Counted from the stretch's first letter, positions 8,667-17,815 are shown. The stretch: DNA of 64,000 bases from Chitinivibrionales bacterium (GCA_035516255.1 DATJAL010000016.1:16629-80628); one strand, 5' to 3'. Notes: generated by a model from the sequence alone, not told the origin. Translations and numbers: made by a program.

Positions 8667-11600
8667 TTATTTCACCAGGAAGACGGGTTTGCGGATGACG
8701 GTCACCTTGCCGGTTGCGCCGTTCTTAAAATAGAAAACATAAACGTACGCTCCCGCGCCTGCGAACCTGTTTGCGGAATTCACGCCTCTCCAAACCACGG
8801 AAAACGAGCCGGGAACCACTCTGGTGTTTTTCGGAACAAGTTGGACCACGAGGTCGCCGATAAGATCAAGAATATGCAGCGACACTTCTCCTGAATCAGG
8901 CACCTGATAGGTGAGCGTCGCGCCCCTGCTGGATGAGACTGGATTCTCAGACCAGTAGGCATTGATCCCGGCCTGCCGTCCGAGGGAGGGCGCGCTCGCG
9001 AGGGCGCATCGTGCAGCCGCCGAAGTGTCGCTGCCCGCCGAATTCGTGACGATGACCCGGTAGCTTCCCGTGTCGCCGTACGCGACACCCTTGATCGTAT
9101 AGACGGAATCCGCCGCGCCTGAAAGGGTCGCGCCGTTTTTGATCCACCGATACGCAAGCGGCCGTGTGCCGGTCGCCGACACTTTGAAGACAACGGTGTC
9201 GCCGAGCCTGGCGGCCGTGTTCGATACCGGCTGGAGGACGATCTTGGGCTTGACAATGGTCACTGTGCCATTCTCAACAGTCAACGTGGCCGCCTCGGAG
9301 GTGTCTGCGCCGTATCGGTTGGACGCGATCACGCGGTAAAGGCCCGAATCGGCGCCGGTTGCCGTTGGAATGACGAGATTTCGCAGGGAATCGCCGACAA
9401 GGGCAAGCCCGTTTTTCTGCCATTGATACGTTACCGGGTCGGCGCTGAGAACGCTTACCGAGAAGGAAGCCGTGTCCCCGGCCTGAACGGTTATTGAAGC
9501 GGGATTCACCGTGATGATGGGCAGGTTGCCTACCGAGGATTTCGGCAGGACCGACAGTCTTGCCGCACTGGAACTGTCGCTGCCCCAATTATTCGAAACA
9601 GCGGCCCGAAAGACGCCCGAATCCGAGAGCGCCGCGGCGGGAATCCTGTACATCGCGTTCGTCGCGCCGGGAATAGGTAATCCGTTCTTCTGCCACTGAT
9701 ACGAAAGCGGGGTGGTGCCTTTTGCGGCAACCGTAAAAATCACCGAGTCGCCGACGATCGCCGTGACGGAAGACGGCTGCCTGGTGATGACCGGTTTGTC
9801 AACGATGACCAGGGGCGCGCCGCGGGAGGTGTCGGCACCGTAGCCATTCGAAACAATGGCCCGGTACACGCCGGAATCGGCCGCGGACACCGCGGCAAGG
9901 GAAAAAAATGCGCTGGTTGCGTTAACAAGAGAGACTCCGTTCTTCTGCCATTGGTATGACAGCGGTGCCGCACCCGATGCAATTACCGAGAAGGATGCCG
10001 CTATTCCCGTTACGGCGGTATCGGGCGACGGCTGCGCGGTGATGACGGGTGGTGTGCCTGAACCGGATGACGGCACCACGGTCAGCTTCGCCGCAACCGA
10101 CGTATCGCTTCCCCACTGGTTCGACACGATGGCGCGGTAGAACCCGGAATCGTACATCGCCACCGGGGCGATGAGATAATGTGCGGCAGTGGCGCCGCCG
10201 AGCGTCAATCCGAATTTCTGCCATGCATAGGACAGAGGTCCCGTTCCGATGGCCACGACGGTGAATGAAACAGAATCGCCCACCTGCACCGTTCTGGACG
10301 CCGGGTCAATAGTGATCTGCGGCCGTATGAATACCGTCAGTGATGCCTGAAGGGAGGTATCCGCACCGTACCTGTTTGACACGATCACGCGATACCGGCC
10401 GGAATCGGTCGGCGATGCGGACCCAATGGCATAGCTCGAGGCGTTCGCCCCGGCTATGGGTGCGCCGTTTTTCTGCCATTGATATATGAGAGTGTCGCTA
10501 CTGGTTGCCGTCACCGAAAACGCCGCCCTTGCCCCCACCACCACCGCCTGCGAGGCAGGCTGCGTCGTTATGACAGGTTTACTTCCCGAAACGGGCTTCG
10601 GCTTTACCGTCAGGAACGCGGCCTGCGATGTGTCGCTGCCCCAGTTGTTCGAGACAATGACGCGGTAGTTCCCCGAGTCACCCAAGGCGACGCCGGCCTT
10701 CAGATAGGTAGGACTTGTTGCGCCTGCAATGACGGCCCCGTTTTTCTGCCATTGATAAGTAAGAAGCCCTGTGCCGCCGGCGGTCACGGAAAATAACACG
10801 GTATCGCCGACCATCGCGGTCCGCGAGGACGGCTGGCTGGTGATGAGTGGCCGCTGTACCACGGTTAAATGAGCGGGGTTCGAGGCAACCGAGCCCGCGC
10901 TGTTCGAAACCACGACCGTGTAATTTCCGGAATCGCTCAGCGCCGCCGCGGGGATCGTGTAGCCCGTCGTGTCCGCGCCTGCAATGTTCACCCCGTTTTT
11001 TTGCCATTGAAAAGAAATCATGCCCCCGCCGGTGCTCGCCGTAACGATGAATGTCGCGGTCTGACCAACCAAAACGGTCAAAGGAGATGGCTGCTGGACA
11101 ATCACTGGCTTCTGCTGTGCGGGATTGCCTGTTACATACAAAACGGCCTCCGCCGAGGTGTCTTTACCAAAGGGATTGGTGGCGATCAGCCTGAAAGCCG
11201 CGCCTGAATCGCTTGTCTGCGCCGACGTAATGATATAATAGAGGTTTGTGGCGCCGGCGATGTCCGCTCTGTTGCGCTGCCATTGGAAGGTGATCGGGGC
11301 GCTGCCGCTTACCGTGGCGGTAAACATCGCCGGGTTGCCCTGCACGACCGCAACCGACAGCGGATCGGTCGTGATGTTCGGCTTTTGTCCCACCCTCAGG
11401 ACGGCGGCTGCTGACGAATCCCTGCCGAAACCGTTGGTGACTGTCACGCTATAATACCCTGAATCTGCAAGCTGCACTGAAGCTATGGTATACAAAGGGG
11501 AAACTGCCCCGCGTATCCTTGCGCCGTTTTTATACCATTGATACGCCAGCGGCGCCGTGCCGCTGGCCGCCACGGAAAACTGGGCCATCGTGCCTACCGC

Positions 11601-12524
11601 GGCCGATATTGAAACGGGCTGCTGAGTTATCGTCGGTTTTTGTCCGATCACAGTCAGGCGGCCGGTGCTTGATGTATCCCTGGCATAAGCGTTTGCGGCA
11701 ATCACTCGGTACATTCCCGTATCGGCGAGAGCGGCAGCCGTCACCGTGTAGCTTGACAAGGTCGCTCCGGCAATGTTTCTCCATGCGGCGGGACCGCCTG
11801 GAAAACCAGCGATGAAGCGCTGCCATTGATAGGTCATCGGCGCCGCGCCCCAGGCGGTGACCGAAAGTGTGATGGAACTGCCCGCATTGACAGATGTGTC
11901 CCTGAGATCGTTCTGGAAAACGATTCCCACAACGGTGAGGGTCGCCTTGTTGGAAGTGACACTGCCCGCGGCGTTGCTGACAATGACCGTGTAACTTCCT
12001 GGGCTGCCGTATCCAATGTTATCGATTGCCAAAGCGGAACTCGTGGCTCCTGGAATATCGGTCCCGTCTTTCTGCCACTGGTACGAGAGCGGCGAGCCGG
12101 TGGCCGATACCGTGAACACCACCGACCCTCCGAGATACATGGTCTGGGAGACGGGCTGGACCGTGATCGAAGGACTTTGCACCACCACCAGATTGGCAAT
12201 AGCCGACGTGTCCCGCTGAATCCTGAATCCGCCCGGGCCACCGGTAAACTTTGAAACGATCACGAAATAGGCGGCGGCATCGGTCAGGGCCGCGGCCCTG
12301 ATGGTGTAGGTGGCGGCTCCGGTTCCCGGCCCAGTGATGAGCGCGCCGTTCTTGTACCATTGATACAGGTAGGGCCCGCCCGCCGCCACGCCGACGGTGA
12401 ATGACGCCGGTTGACCCACTTGAACGGTGTCGGACTGCGGCTGCTGCGTTATGATGGCCTGGGCGCGGGCCTGGAGAACGACCGCGAAAATCAGAAACAG
12501 GGACGATAAAACCTTTTTTTCCAT
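8667..12524 (-). CDS. Giant surface protein: signal peptide, 13 Ig-like domains, FlgD-like C-terminal module
   Basis: A 1285-residue exported protein. The ATG at 12524 follows AAAGGGGAA and starts a signal peptide (KKVLSSLFLIFAVVLQARA). I count 13 tandem Ig-like modules of about 90 residues. Each opens as PxITxQPxSxTVxVGDxxxFxV, has a central YQWQKNGxxIxGAT and ends as DSGxYRVIVSNxxGxDTSxAAxLTV, close to the I-set consensus. The last ~105 residues (NAYWSENPVSSSRGATLTYQVPDSGEVSLHILDLIGDLV..VWRGVNSANRFAGAGAYVYVFYFKNG..VFLVK) form an FlgD-like module used as a secretion or anchor tail in FCB bacteria. Modules 3 and 5 are the most divergent. An adhesin or matrix role is likely. It heads a two-gene operon with the PorV-like barrel. 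Confidence 0.82.
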   Translation of the reverse strand: MEKKVLSSLFLIFAVVLQARAQAIITQQPQSDTVQVGQPASFTVGVAAGGPYLYQWYKNGALITGPGTGAATYTIRAAALTDAAAYFVIVSKFTGGPGGFRIQRDTSAIANLVVVQSPSITVQPVSQTMYLGGSVVFTVSATGSPLSYQWQKDGTDIPGATSSALAIDNIGYGSPGSYTVIVSNAAGSVTSNKATLTVVGIVFQNDLRDTSVNAGSSITLSVTAWGAAPMTYQWQRFIAGFPGGPAAWRNIAGATLSSYTVTAAALADTGMYRVIAANAYARDTSSTGRLTVIGQKPTITQQPVSISAAVGTMAQFSVAASGTAPLAYQWYKNGARIRGAVSPLYTIASVQLADSGYYSVTVTNGFGRDSSAAAVLRVGQKPNITTDPLSVAVVQGNPAMFTATVSGSAPITFQWQRNRADIAGATNLYYIITSAQTSDSGAAFRLIATNPFGKDTSAEAVLYVTGNPAQQKPVIVQQPSPLTVLVGQTATFIVTASTGGGMISFQWQKNGVNIAGADTTGYTIPAAALSDSGNYTVVVSNSAGSVASNPAHLTVVQRPLITSQPSSRTAMVGDTVLFSVTAGGTGLLTYQWQKNGAVIAGATSPTYLKAGVALGDSGNYRVIVSNNWGSDTSQAAFLTVKPKPVSGSKPVITTQPASQAVVVGARAAFSVTATSSDTLIYQWQKNGAPIAGANASSYAIGSASPTDSGRYRVIVSNRYGADTSLQASLTVFIRPQITIDPASRTVQVGDSVSFTVVAIGTGPLSYAWQKFGLTLGGATAAHYLIAPVAMYDSGFYRAIVSNQWGSDTSVAAKLTVVPSSGSGTPPVITAQPSPDTAVTGIAASFSVIASGAAPLSYQWQKNGVSLVNATSAFFSLAAVSAADSGVYRAIVSNGYGADTSRGAPLVIVDKPVITRQPSSVTAIVGDSVIFTVAAKGTTPLSYQWQKNGLPIPGATNAMYRIPAAALSDSGVFRAAVSNNWGSDSSSAARLSVLPKSSVGNLPIITVNPASITVQAGDTASFSVSVLSADPVTYQWQKNGLALVGDSLRNLVIPTATGADSGLYRVIASNRYGADTSEAATLTVENGTVTIVKPKIVLQPVSNTAARLGDTVVFKVSATGTRPLAYRWIKNGATLSGAADSVYTIKGVAYGDTGSYRVIVTNSAGSDTSAAARCALASAPSLGRQAGINAYWSENPVSSSRGATLTYQVPDSGEVSLHILDLIGDLVVQLVPKNTRVVPGSFSVVWRGVNSANRFAGAGAYVYVFYFKNGATGKVTVIRKPVFLVK

Positions 12525-12734
12525 AATTTCCCCTTTAAGCGTATCTGCGTCCTGAAAATTCGAAGATGGAGAGCGCTGACAAGCGAGACTTCTTGACACC
12601 GGGAGATTTTTCCCTGCCGCGGCGCCACCCGCCCCATTCCGCGGCCGTTGACATAATTATAATTTGATGATTTCGTTTTGTCCAGTAATTAATATTGTCA
12701 AATCATACTTAACAAAACATAGTAGAAATGGGCA

Positions 12735-12990
12735 TTCCCCCGCCTCGCACCTTCGGGCGAGGCGGGGTCGGTTCTCCTTCCGGTCTCGCCTTCGGCTCGG
12801 GCTGCCACGGCGCGAGGCCGCTCCGCGGGGCGCCGGGCAGCACCGCGCTCCAGCGCGGCCTCCAGTCGCCCCTAACGCGCAGCATCAAGTCAAATCCGGC
12901 ATTTTTCTTTCCCCCTTATCAAGGGGGAAACCGCCGGAGGCGGAGGGGGATGTACCGCAATGGTTGCGTTGCACACGGGATTTCGCGGAA
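12735..12990. repeat. GC-rich intergenic element, partly related to repeat family B
   Basis: In the spacer 12525-13013. It contains a CCCCGCCTCGC...GCGAGGCGGGG hairpin (12740-12767). It then has GGGTCGGTTCTCCTTCCGGT and CTCGCCTTCGGCTCGGGCT, which resemble the reverse complement of the second block of family B (6690-6732 and 13957-13999). A CCCCCTTATCAAGGGGG palindrome lies at 12911-12927. No reading frame here looks coding. Confidence 0.5.
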
Positions 12991-13013
12991 TACTTACAGA
13001 ATGACTGCGAAGG

Positions 13014-13724
13014 TCAACTACCCATTTTTGGATTAATCCTTGCGTGTTTCAATCCATCAATTATCGTTTTTACCAGCACAAGAACAATCGCCAGAGCGGC
13101 GGGTGAATAAGATGCCATCGAGCTTAAAGTAAAAAGGAAAAAGCCGAACAAAACGACCATCTGCATCATAAGCACCATGGAATATGGCCTGAACATCAAG
13201 TTTACGGAAGTCGCCTTTTTGTATTCCCTGCCAACAAGGTAATGCTGGATAAACGATACTCCGTGGCTGACAAGAAGAGCAAGCACTGTTAGCTTAATTT
13301 GAAACGGCAGTATCTTCCACATGTACAGGTCAACATTGTAAATCGACTGTATGGGCGCCAGAAATGCCGGCCATGCGGTCCCCATGAGAGACGCAGCTTC
13401 TATTCCATTGAGGCCCTTTACTACAAATAATATAAAAAAACCTTGAGCCCCAGTATATGCCCCGTAATGGATTATAAAAATTAGCAAATCGAAAATCTTC
13501 ACAGGTTTATTTTTGGTTTTAAGTGGGGCGGCAAGGATGATCATCAAAATGTTATAAAAACCGATTACCAGATTTTCTATCCAATACAGGGCGACAATTG
13601 AAAAGACATCCCATTTCAGAAACAGCACGCCAAAGACAGGGAGTAGGTTTGCCACGATCAGAATGGCTATGCTCAAATCAAACCGATATCGTTCTGCAAA
13701 ATTTTCAGACAGGGATTTTTTCAT
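13014..13724 (-). CDS. DUF6498-like integral membrane protein
   Basis: A 236-residue membrane protein with about six hydrophobic segments. The ATG at 13724 (MKKSLSENFAERYRFD) is the natural start. The frame stays open for another 145 codons upstream, but that part runs through a dispersed GC-rich repeat and has no coding character. The paired motif WDVFSIVALYWIENLVIGFYNILMI near residues 38-62 is typical of the DUF6498 family, whose function is unknown. Later helices include FIIHYGAYTGAQGFFILFVVKG and SHGVSFIQHYLVGREYKKA. It stands alone between two repeat elements and is AT-richer than its neighbours, which may indicate a different origin. Confidence 0.65.
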   Translation of the reverse strand: MKKSLSENFAERYRFDLSIAILIVANLLPVFGVLFLKWDVFSIVALYWIENLVIGFYNILMIILAAPLKTKNKPVKIFDLLIFIIHYGAYTGAQGFFILFVVKGLNGIEAASLMGTAWPAFLAPIQSIYNVDLYMWKILPFQIKLTVLALLVSHGVSFIQHYLVGREYKKATSVNLMFRPYSMVLMMQMVVLFGFFLFTLSSMASYSPAALAIVLVLVKTIIDGLKHARINPKMGS

Positions 13725-13778
13725 TTTAGGTTCTCGGCTTATCCACAAATCTGCAAGTAAAATTCCCCAATTATTGCG

Positions 13779-13999
13779 AACCTGGGCCAGAGCCCCAGGC
13801 CACACAGTTAACATAACTTTTTCTGCGCTAAAAGCCCGATCGGCGCAACCACAGTATATTGATACACCGGGATCCGCCGCCGCGTTAGGTGGACCGCAGG
13901 GTGCGCCGGAGCGCATTGCCGCCTGACCACGGCCCGAAGGGCCATCGTGGCAGTGCGGCAACGAGGCCGAATGGCCGAGCCCGTAGGGAGACCGACCCC
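13779..13999 (+). repeat. Dispersed intergenic repeat family B, copy 2
   Basis: It begins GAACCTGGGCCAGAGCCCCAGGCCA and contains AAAAGCCCGATCGGCGC and GGATCCGCCGCCGCG. It ends with GGCAACGAGGCCGAATGGCCGAGCCC (13957-13982) and GAGACCGACCCC. These blocks correspond in order to those at 6417-6732. Confidence 0.65.
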
Positions 14000-14035
14000 T
14001 TGTAGAGTCGCACGGCTGTGCGCCTCTACAAGGGG
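13996..14035. other. Long near-perfect hairpin at the edge of a repeat element
   Basis: CCCCTTGTAGAG (13996-14007) pairs perfectly with CTCTACAAGGGG (14024-14035). The 16-base interior can form a second short stem (CGCAC/GTGCG). It sits just downstream (minus strand) of the acetate kinase fusion stop at 14080, so it could end that transcript, but no U-run follows on that side. Confidence 0.55.
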
Positions 14036-14079
14036 GAACGCCCAACTCTTTTTTATTATCTTCTCTTACATCAAAATTA

Positions 14080-16401
14080 TTAATCTCTTGTTTGTACCGC
14101 CTCAATATGCCCGATTGCTCCGGTCGCAATATTTGCCGCGTTCGCCTCATCGGTGTCAATGTGCATTGCCAATCTAAACTGTGGATTAACTCTTATGAGC
14201 ACGTCGCCGAAAATGAGCTCGCGGTCGCCCTCGACGCGCACGCGCACCTTGAACTTGTCGCGCAGCCCGAACTTGAGCGCGTCCTCGGTTGACATGTGGA
14301 TATGGCGCAGCGCGCAGATCACGCCTCTCGGGATGGTGATCGGGCCGGCCGGCCCCTCGATGGTGATGCCGGGCGTGTTCTCCAGGTCGCCCGACTCGCG
14401 GATGGGCGGGTGGATGCCGAGCTTGAACTGCTCGGTCATGGCGATCTCCACCTGGGTCTCCTTGCGCTCGGGCCCGAGCACGCGCACGCGCTCAACGCGG
14501 CCCTTGGGCCCCACGAGGTTCACGCTCTCCCTGCACGCGAACTGGCCGGGTTGCGACAGTTCGTGCTCGGGCGTGAGGCTGTGGCCGGCGCCGAACAGCG
14601 CCGCGACGTGCTCGACTGACAAATGCACGTGATGCGCCGACACCTCGATGGGCACCGGCGTGTTTTTCTGCGTCTGGATGATGTCGCCGATGTAGCCCGA
14701 CGACACGGCGCGGACGGTCTCGCGCGCGATCATGCGCTCCTCGTCGGTCGGCACCACCAGGATGCGCACGGCCGAGCCGTCGGTTGATATGTCGGAAATC
14801 TCCTTGAACCCGTCGGCGCTCCTGTTTTTCTTTTCGTCAAGGTCTATGCCCATGTGCGCCAGGCCCTGGCACGCGAGGCTGCGCACGCCCGCGCTCCCCT
14901 GCCCGATGCCGCCGGTGAAGATGAGCGCGTCGAGCCCCTGCATGGCCGCCACGTACGCGCCGATGTACTTGCGGATCTGGTAGCAGAACGTCTTGTAGGC
15001 AAGCAGCGCGCGGTGATGTCCCTGCTGCGCGGCCTTCTCGATTTCCCGCATGTCATTGGTGATGCCCGACATTCCCAAGAAGCCGCTCTTGTTGTTGATG
15101 AGCTTTTCCAGTTCGTCGGCCTCCATGTGCTCGGTGCGCATCAGGTGGATGAGGATGCCCGGGTCAAGGTCGCCGCTGCGCGTTCCCATGATGAGCCCCT
15201 GCGTGGGGGTGAACCCCATGGTGGTGTCCACGGACCGGCCGTGGTCCACCGCGGCCAGCGACGCGCCGTTGCCGAGATGGCATGAGATGATTTCGAGCCC
15301 GTTGAACGACCGCTTGAGGAACTCCGCTGCCTTGAGCGACACGTACAAATGCGACGTGCCGTGGAACCCGTACCGCCGGATTTTTTTCTCTTTGTAAAGT
15401 TCGTAGGGCAGGCCGTACATGTAGGCGTACGGCGGCAGCGTGTGGTGGAACCCGGTGTCGAACACGGCCACGTGCGGCACGTGCGGAAACAGGTTCATGG
15501 CCTCGCGTATGCCCACGAGGTTCACCGGGTTGTGTAGAGGCGCGAGCGTCGCGGCCTCCTCGATGGCGGCAATTACTTCCTTCGTAATGACAACCGGTGT
15601 GGTGAGTTTGTCGCCGCCGTGCACCACGCGGTGGCCGACTGCCGTGATGTCGGCGGCGCTTTCCATGGCGCCGACCGCCTTTGATGAAAGCGCGTCCATC
15701 ATGGCGAGAAACGCCTCCTTATGGCCGCCCGGTTTCGGTGCGGCCACCGACACTTCCTTGTCCGCCACGCGGCAGGTGTGTTTCGCCCCCTCGTCGCCGA
15801 TCCGCTCGATTGCCCCGCGCACCACTCGCGCCTCGTTCGCCGTGTCGAACAGCGAGTACTTGAGCGACGACGAGCCGCAATTGACAACCAGTAATTTTGA
15901 CGGCGTGTCGGTCGAAAGCTTGAGGCCGTACGGGTCGTCGCTTTTCTGCAGCGCCTCGGCCGCCAGGTTGTGCACCGTGGCCCACTGTGCCATGCGCTCG
16001 CTCAGCTCCCGCGAAAGGTAGCGTATGGCGGGCGGATAGGTGATGAGCGCCGTGGAAAAAAGCTGTTGCGGAATGAGAAGCGCCTCGCAGCGCGTGATGC
16101 CGATGACGTTGGCAAGCGTCTGGTTGCCGGTCATCAGGGAGATCTCGCCGAAAATGTCGCCCGCCTCCATCTTCGAGAGCTGCACCTTGCGGCCGGTGTT
16201 GTCGGTGACCGCGGCCTCGGCCGTGCCCGAAAGGAGCACGCCGAGAAACCTTCCCTCCTCACCGAACTCGATGACCGCCTCGTTTCCCTCGAACGTGCTG
16301 AGCCGCGAGCCGTCGATCAGCTCCCTGAGCCGCTCTTCGGGAAAGCCCTTGAACAATTCGACTTTTTCCTGGAGGAATTTCAGCAGTTCCTGCGTTTCCA
16401 T
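14080..16401 (-). CDS. Triple fusion: cyclic-nucleotide-binding domain + acetate kinase + PduL phosphotransacylase
   Basis: A 773-residue protein with three domains in one uninterrupted frame. Residues 1-140 form a CRP-type cNMP-binding beta-barrel; the cassette reads FGEISLMTGNQTLANV (84-99), keeping the Glu but with Thr where the phosphate-binding Arg is expected. Residues 168-570 are a full acetate kinase: NCGSSSLKY (174-182), GHRVVHGG (256-263), FDTGFHHT (314-321), HGTSH (347-351), MGTRSGDLDPG (405-415), FTGGIG (495-500) and EER (554-556). Residues 583-770 are PduL-type phosphotransacylase with its metal-ligand motifs SAHHVHLS (588-595) and RHIHM (699-703), and HIDTDEANA. Together it would run acetyl-CoA + Pi to acetyl-P + CoA, then acetyl-P + ADP to acetate + ATP, possibly under ligand control. 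No separate pta or ackA is in the window. Confidence 0.92.
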   Translation of the reverse strand: METQELLKFLQEKVELFKGFPEERLRELIDGSRLSTFEGNEAVIEFGEEGRFLGVLLSGTAEAAVTDNTGRKVQLSKMEAGDIFGEISLMTGNQTLANVIGITRCEALLIPQQLFSTALITYPPAIRYLSRELSERMAQWATVHNLAAEALQKSDDPYGLKLSTDTPSKLLVVNCGSSSLKYSLFDTANEARVVRGAIERIGDEGAKHTCRVADKEVSVAAPKPGGHKEAFLAMMDALSSKAVGAMESAADITAVGHRVVHGGDKLTTPVVITKEVIAAIEEAATLAPLHNPVNLVGIREAMNLFPHVPHVAVFDTGFHHTLPPYAYMYGLPYELYKEKKIRRYGFHGTSHLYVSLKAAEFLKRSFNGLEIISCHLGNGASLAAVDHGRSVDTTMGFTPTQGLIMGTRSGDLDPGILIHLMRTEHMEADELEKLINNKSGFLGMSGITNDMREIEKAAQQGHHRALLAYKTFCYQIRKYIGAYVAAMQGLDALIFTGGIGQGSAGVRSLACQGLAHMGIDLDEKKNRSADGFKEISDISTDGSAVRILVVPTDEERMIARETVRAVSSGYIGDIIQTQKNTPVPIEVSAHHVHLSVEHVAALFGAGHSLTPEHELSQPGQFACRESVNLVGPKGRVERVRVLGPERKETQVEIAMTEQFKLGIHPPIRESGDLENTPGITIEGPAGPITIPRGVICALRHIHMSTEDALKFGLRDKFKVRVRVEGDRELIFGDVLIRVNPQFRLAMHIDTDEANAANIATGAIGHIEAVQTRD

Positions 16402-16765
16402 AGTATAATCCTTGTGAGATTGTTGCCGTTTCTGGCTGGAAAAACTATAAGTGTAATTATTATACGATGGGCAAGGCTGGGAAACAAGATAATGTAATGT
16501 AAAATAATTCTGGTGGGGGACGTCTCCCCCTGGGGTGCGGCTTCCGCCGCCTTCTTGTCAAAAAAGAAACCAAGATGGCGGTGGCGATCCGCACCCACAC
16601 CCCCTCTTTGGCGCCGGAGTCTTGTGGTGTGCGGAGACCCGGGTGGCTAGCGTTCCTTATGTGATAAGCCCAGCTTACCCGGCGGAAGAAGAACATACTA
16701 TATCGGCAGAAGGCATTCTGCTGGTTCTGATTTATCAATCCGCAATCCACAATCCACAATTCTTC
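16402..16765. other. Intergenic region with GC-rich hairpin-forming sequence
   Basis: Bases 16512-16650 contain GGGGGA-CGTC-TCCCCC (16515-16530) and CCGCCTTCTTG pairing with CAAGATGGCGG (one mismatch, 16544-16578). No coding frame is convincing. The region has the look of the other repeat-bearing spacers, but I could not align it with families A or B. Confidence 0.4.
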
Positions 16766-17557
16766 TCACCCTCTCACCTTCGCAATACTCACATTCACAA
16801 ACCCCGTCTCCCGTGCCACGTCCATGATCTGGATGATCTTGTCGTACACCACCCTGTTGGTCGCGGCGATGATGATGTCCTCGCACCCGGGCTTGTCTTT
16901 ATACGCATTCCTGATTTTCATCAGCCCGCATTTGAGCTCGTCGTATGCGGAAAGCGGCCGCATCTCATAGAGCCCCGCGATATCGGCCGGCGCCCTTCTC
17001 AGTGAATTCTCCAGAAGATAAACGGCGTCATTCAAACTGGCTGAAGAGACGGGTTTGATCTCATTATTGACAAGCAAGATATTCCCGTTTTTCAAGTACA
17101 GTGATTTGACGACCTCGTTTGTGCTGTGATTTTTTGCATACAGCAGTATCTCCTGTTTCTGGTATTGCTTTGCATCCTTGTCATGCGGTGTCCTAAAATC
17201 GGCGGGACTGACCTCCTCCATCGTTACCTTGCTTCTGTCGCCCTTTGCGGCAAAGGAATGGAATTCCTTGTAGTAAAGGCTCGGCAGAAACCCGTTGTTC
17301 GAGCCGATGGTCAGGGTGGACTCTGAAATAAAAACGGTGAGCCCGATATCGTTTTTTTCCGGTTGCGGCCTTTTTGATATCGAATCGGTGTTTGCACCGC
17401 CATGGCTGTTGGTGAACGTCACCACCGCGATTTTTGAGAACTCCGCCGAAAGCATAAGCACTGGAATAAGCACCACGAGAAAATTGATAAAGGGTTTGAG
17501 GTCAACCTGCATTTCGTGGCTTTCCTGCAGGTCGGTCTGGCCGTGGCTTGCAAACAT
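16766..17557 (-). CDS. ExbD/TolR-like protein with large periplasmic domain and altered proton site
   Basis: A 263-residue protein. The ATG at 17557 is set by an excellent AAGGAGGT ribosome-binding site and gives an ExbD-like start: a short cytoplasmic tail, then MQVDLKPFINFLVVLIPVLMLSAEFSKIAVV (residues 16-46) as the single transmembrane helix. In ExbD/TolR/MotB-like proteins this reads PLIDxLLxLL, and the Asp carries protons; here Asn25 takes its place. The rest is periplasmic and about 90 residues longer than ExbD (usual total about 140), ending with an ExbD-like fold (CEDIIIAATNRVVYDKIIQIMDVARETGFVNVSIA). No exbB/tolQ partner is adjacent. It may be a structural or regulatory subunit rather than a proton-conducting one. 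Confidence 0.65.
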   Translation of the reverse strand: MFASHGQTDLQESHEMQVDLKPFINFLVVLIPVLMLSAEFSKIAVVTFTNSHGGANTDSISKRPQPEKNDIGLTVFISESTLTIGSNNGFLPSLYYKEFHSFAAKGDRSKVTMEEVSPADFRTPHDKDAKQYQKQEILLYAKNHSTNEVVKSLYLKNGNILLVNNEIKPVSSASLNDAVYLLENSLRRAPADIAGLYEMRPLSAYDELKCGLMKIRNAYKDKPGCEDIIIAATNRVVYDKIIQIMDVARETGFVNVSIAKVRG

Positions 17558-17656
17558 AGGTACCTCCTTGAAAATGTCGGCATTCTTCCTTAATTTTGTT
17601 TTCAATTAAACAACGTTTAGTTGAACCGCAATGTTACAGTGATTGCTTCTAGGGAC

Positions 17657-17686
17657 ATGTCACTCCCGCGAAAGCGGGAATGACAT
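17657..17686. repeat. Palindromic GTCACTCCCGC...GCGGGAATGAC element
   Basis: A 30-base imperfect palindrome (arms TGTCACTCCCGC and GCGGGAATGACA around GAAA) in the divergent spacer between the exbD-like gene and the next gene. Closely related copies are at 29871-29896 and 29966-29993. It is a REP-like dispersed palindrome, or possibly a bidirectional terminator. Confidence 0.6.
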
Positions 17687-17815
17687 CGGCGTCATTTCAT
17701 GCTTTTTTGTCATCACGAGGTCATAACATAACTCCGCATTGCGTCAATCGGGCGTTTCAACCTATATTTTCAAAGCCGCCCGGTATCTCGCGGCATCCCG
17801 ATTGAAAGGGCACCT

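Noticed and set aside
8667..12524. Regular ~270-base periodicity, considered as tandem repeat DNA or CRISPR
   Set aside because: The period is that of coding Ig domains in one frame; units are diverged and there are no short repeats with spacers.
13725..14159. 145-codon N-terminal extension of the DUF6498-like protein
   Set aside because: Runs through repeat family B and the long hairpin; no coding signal, and MKKSLSENF is a natural start.
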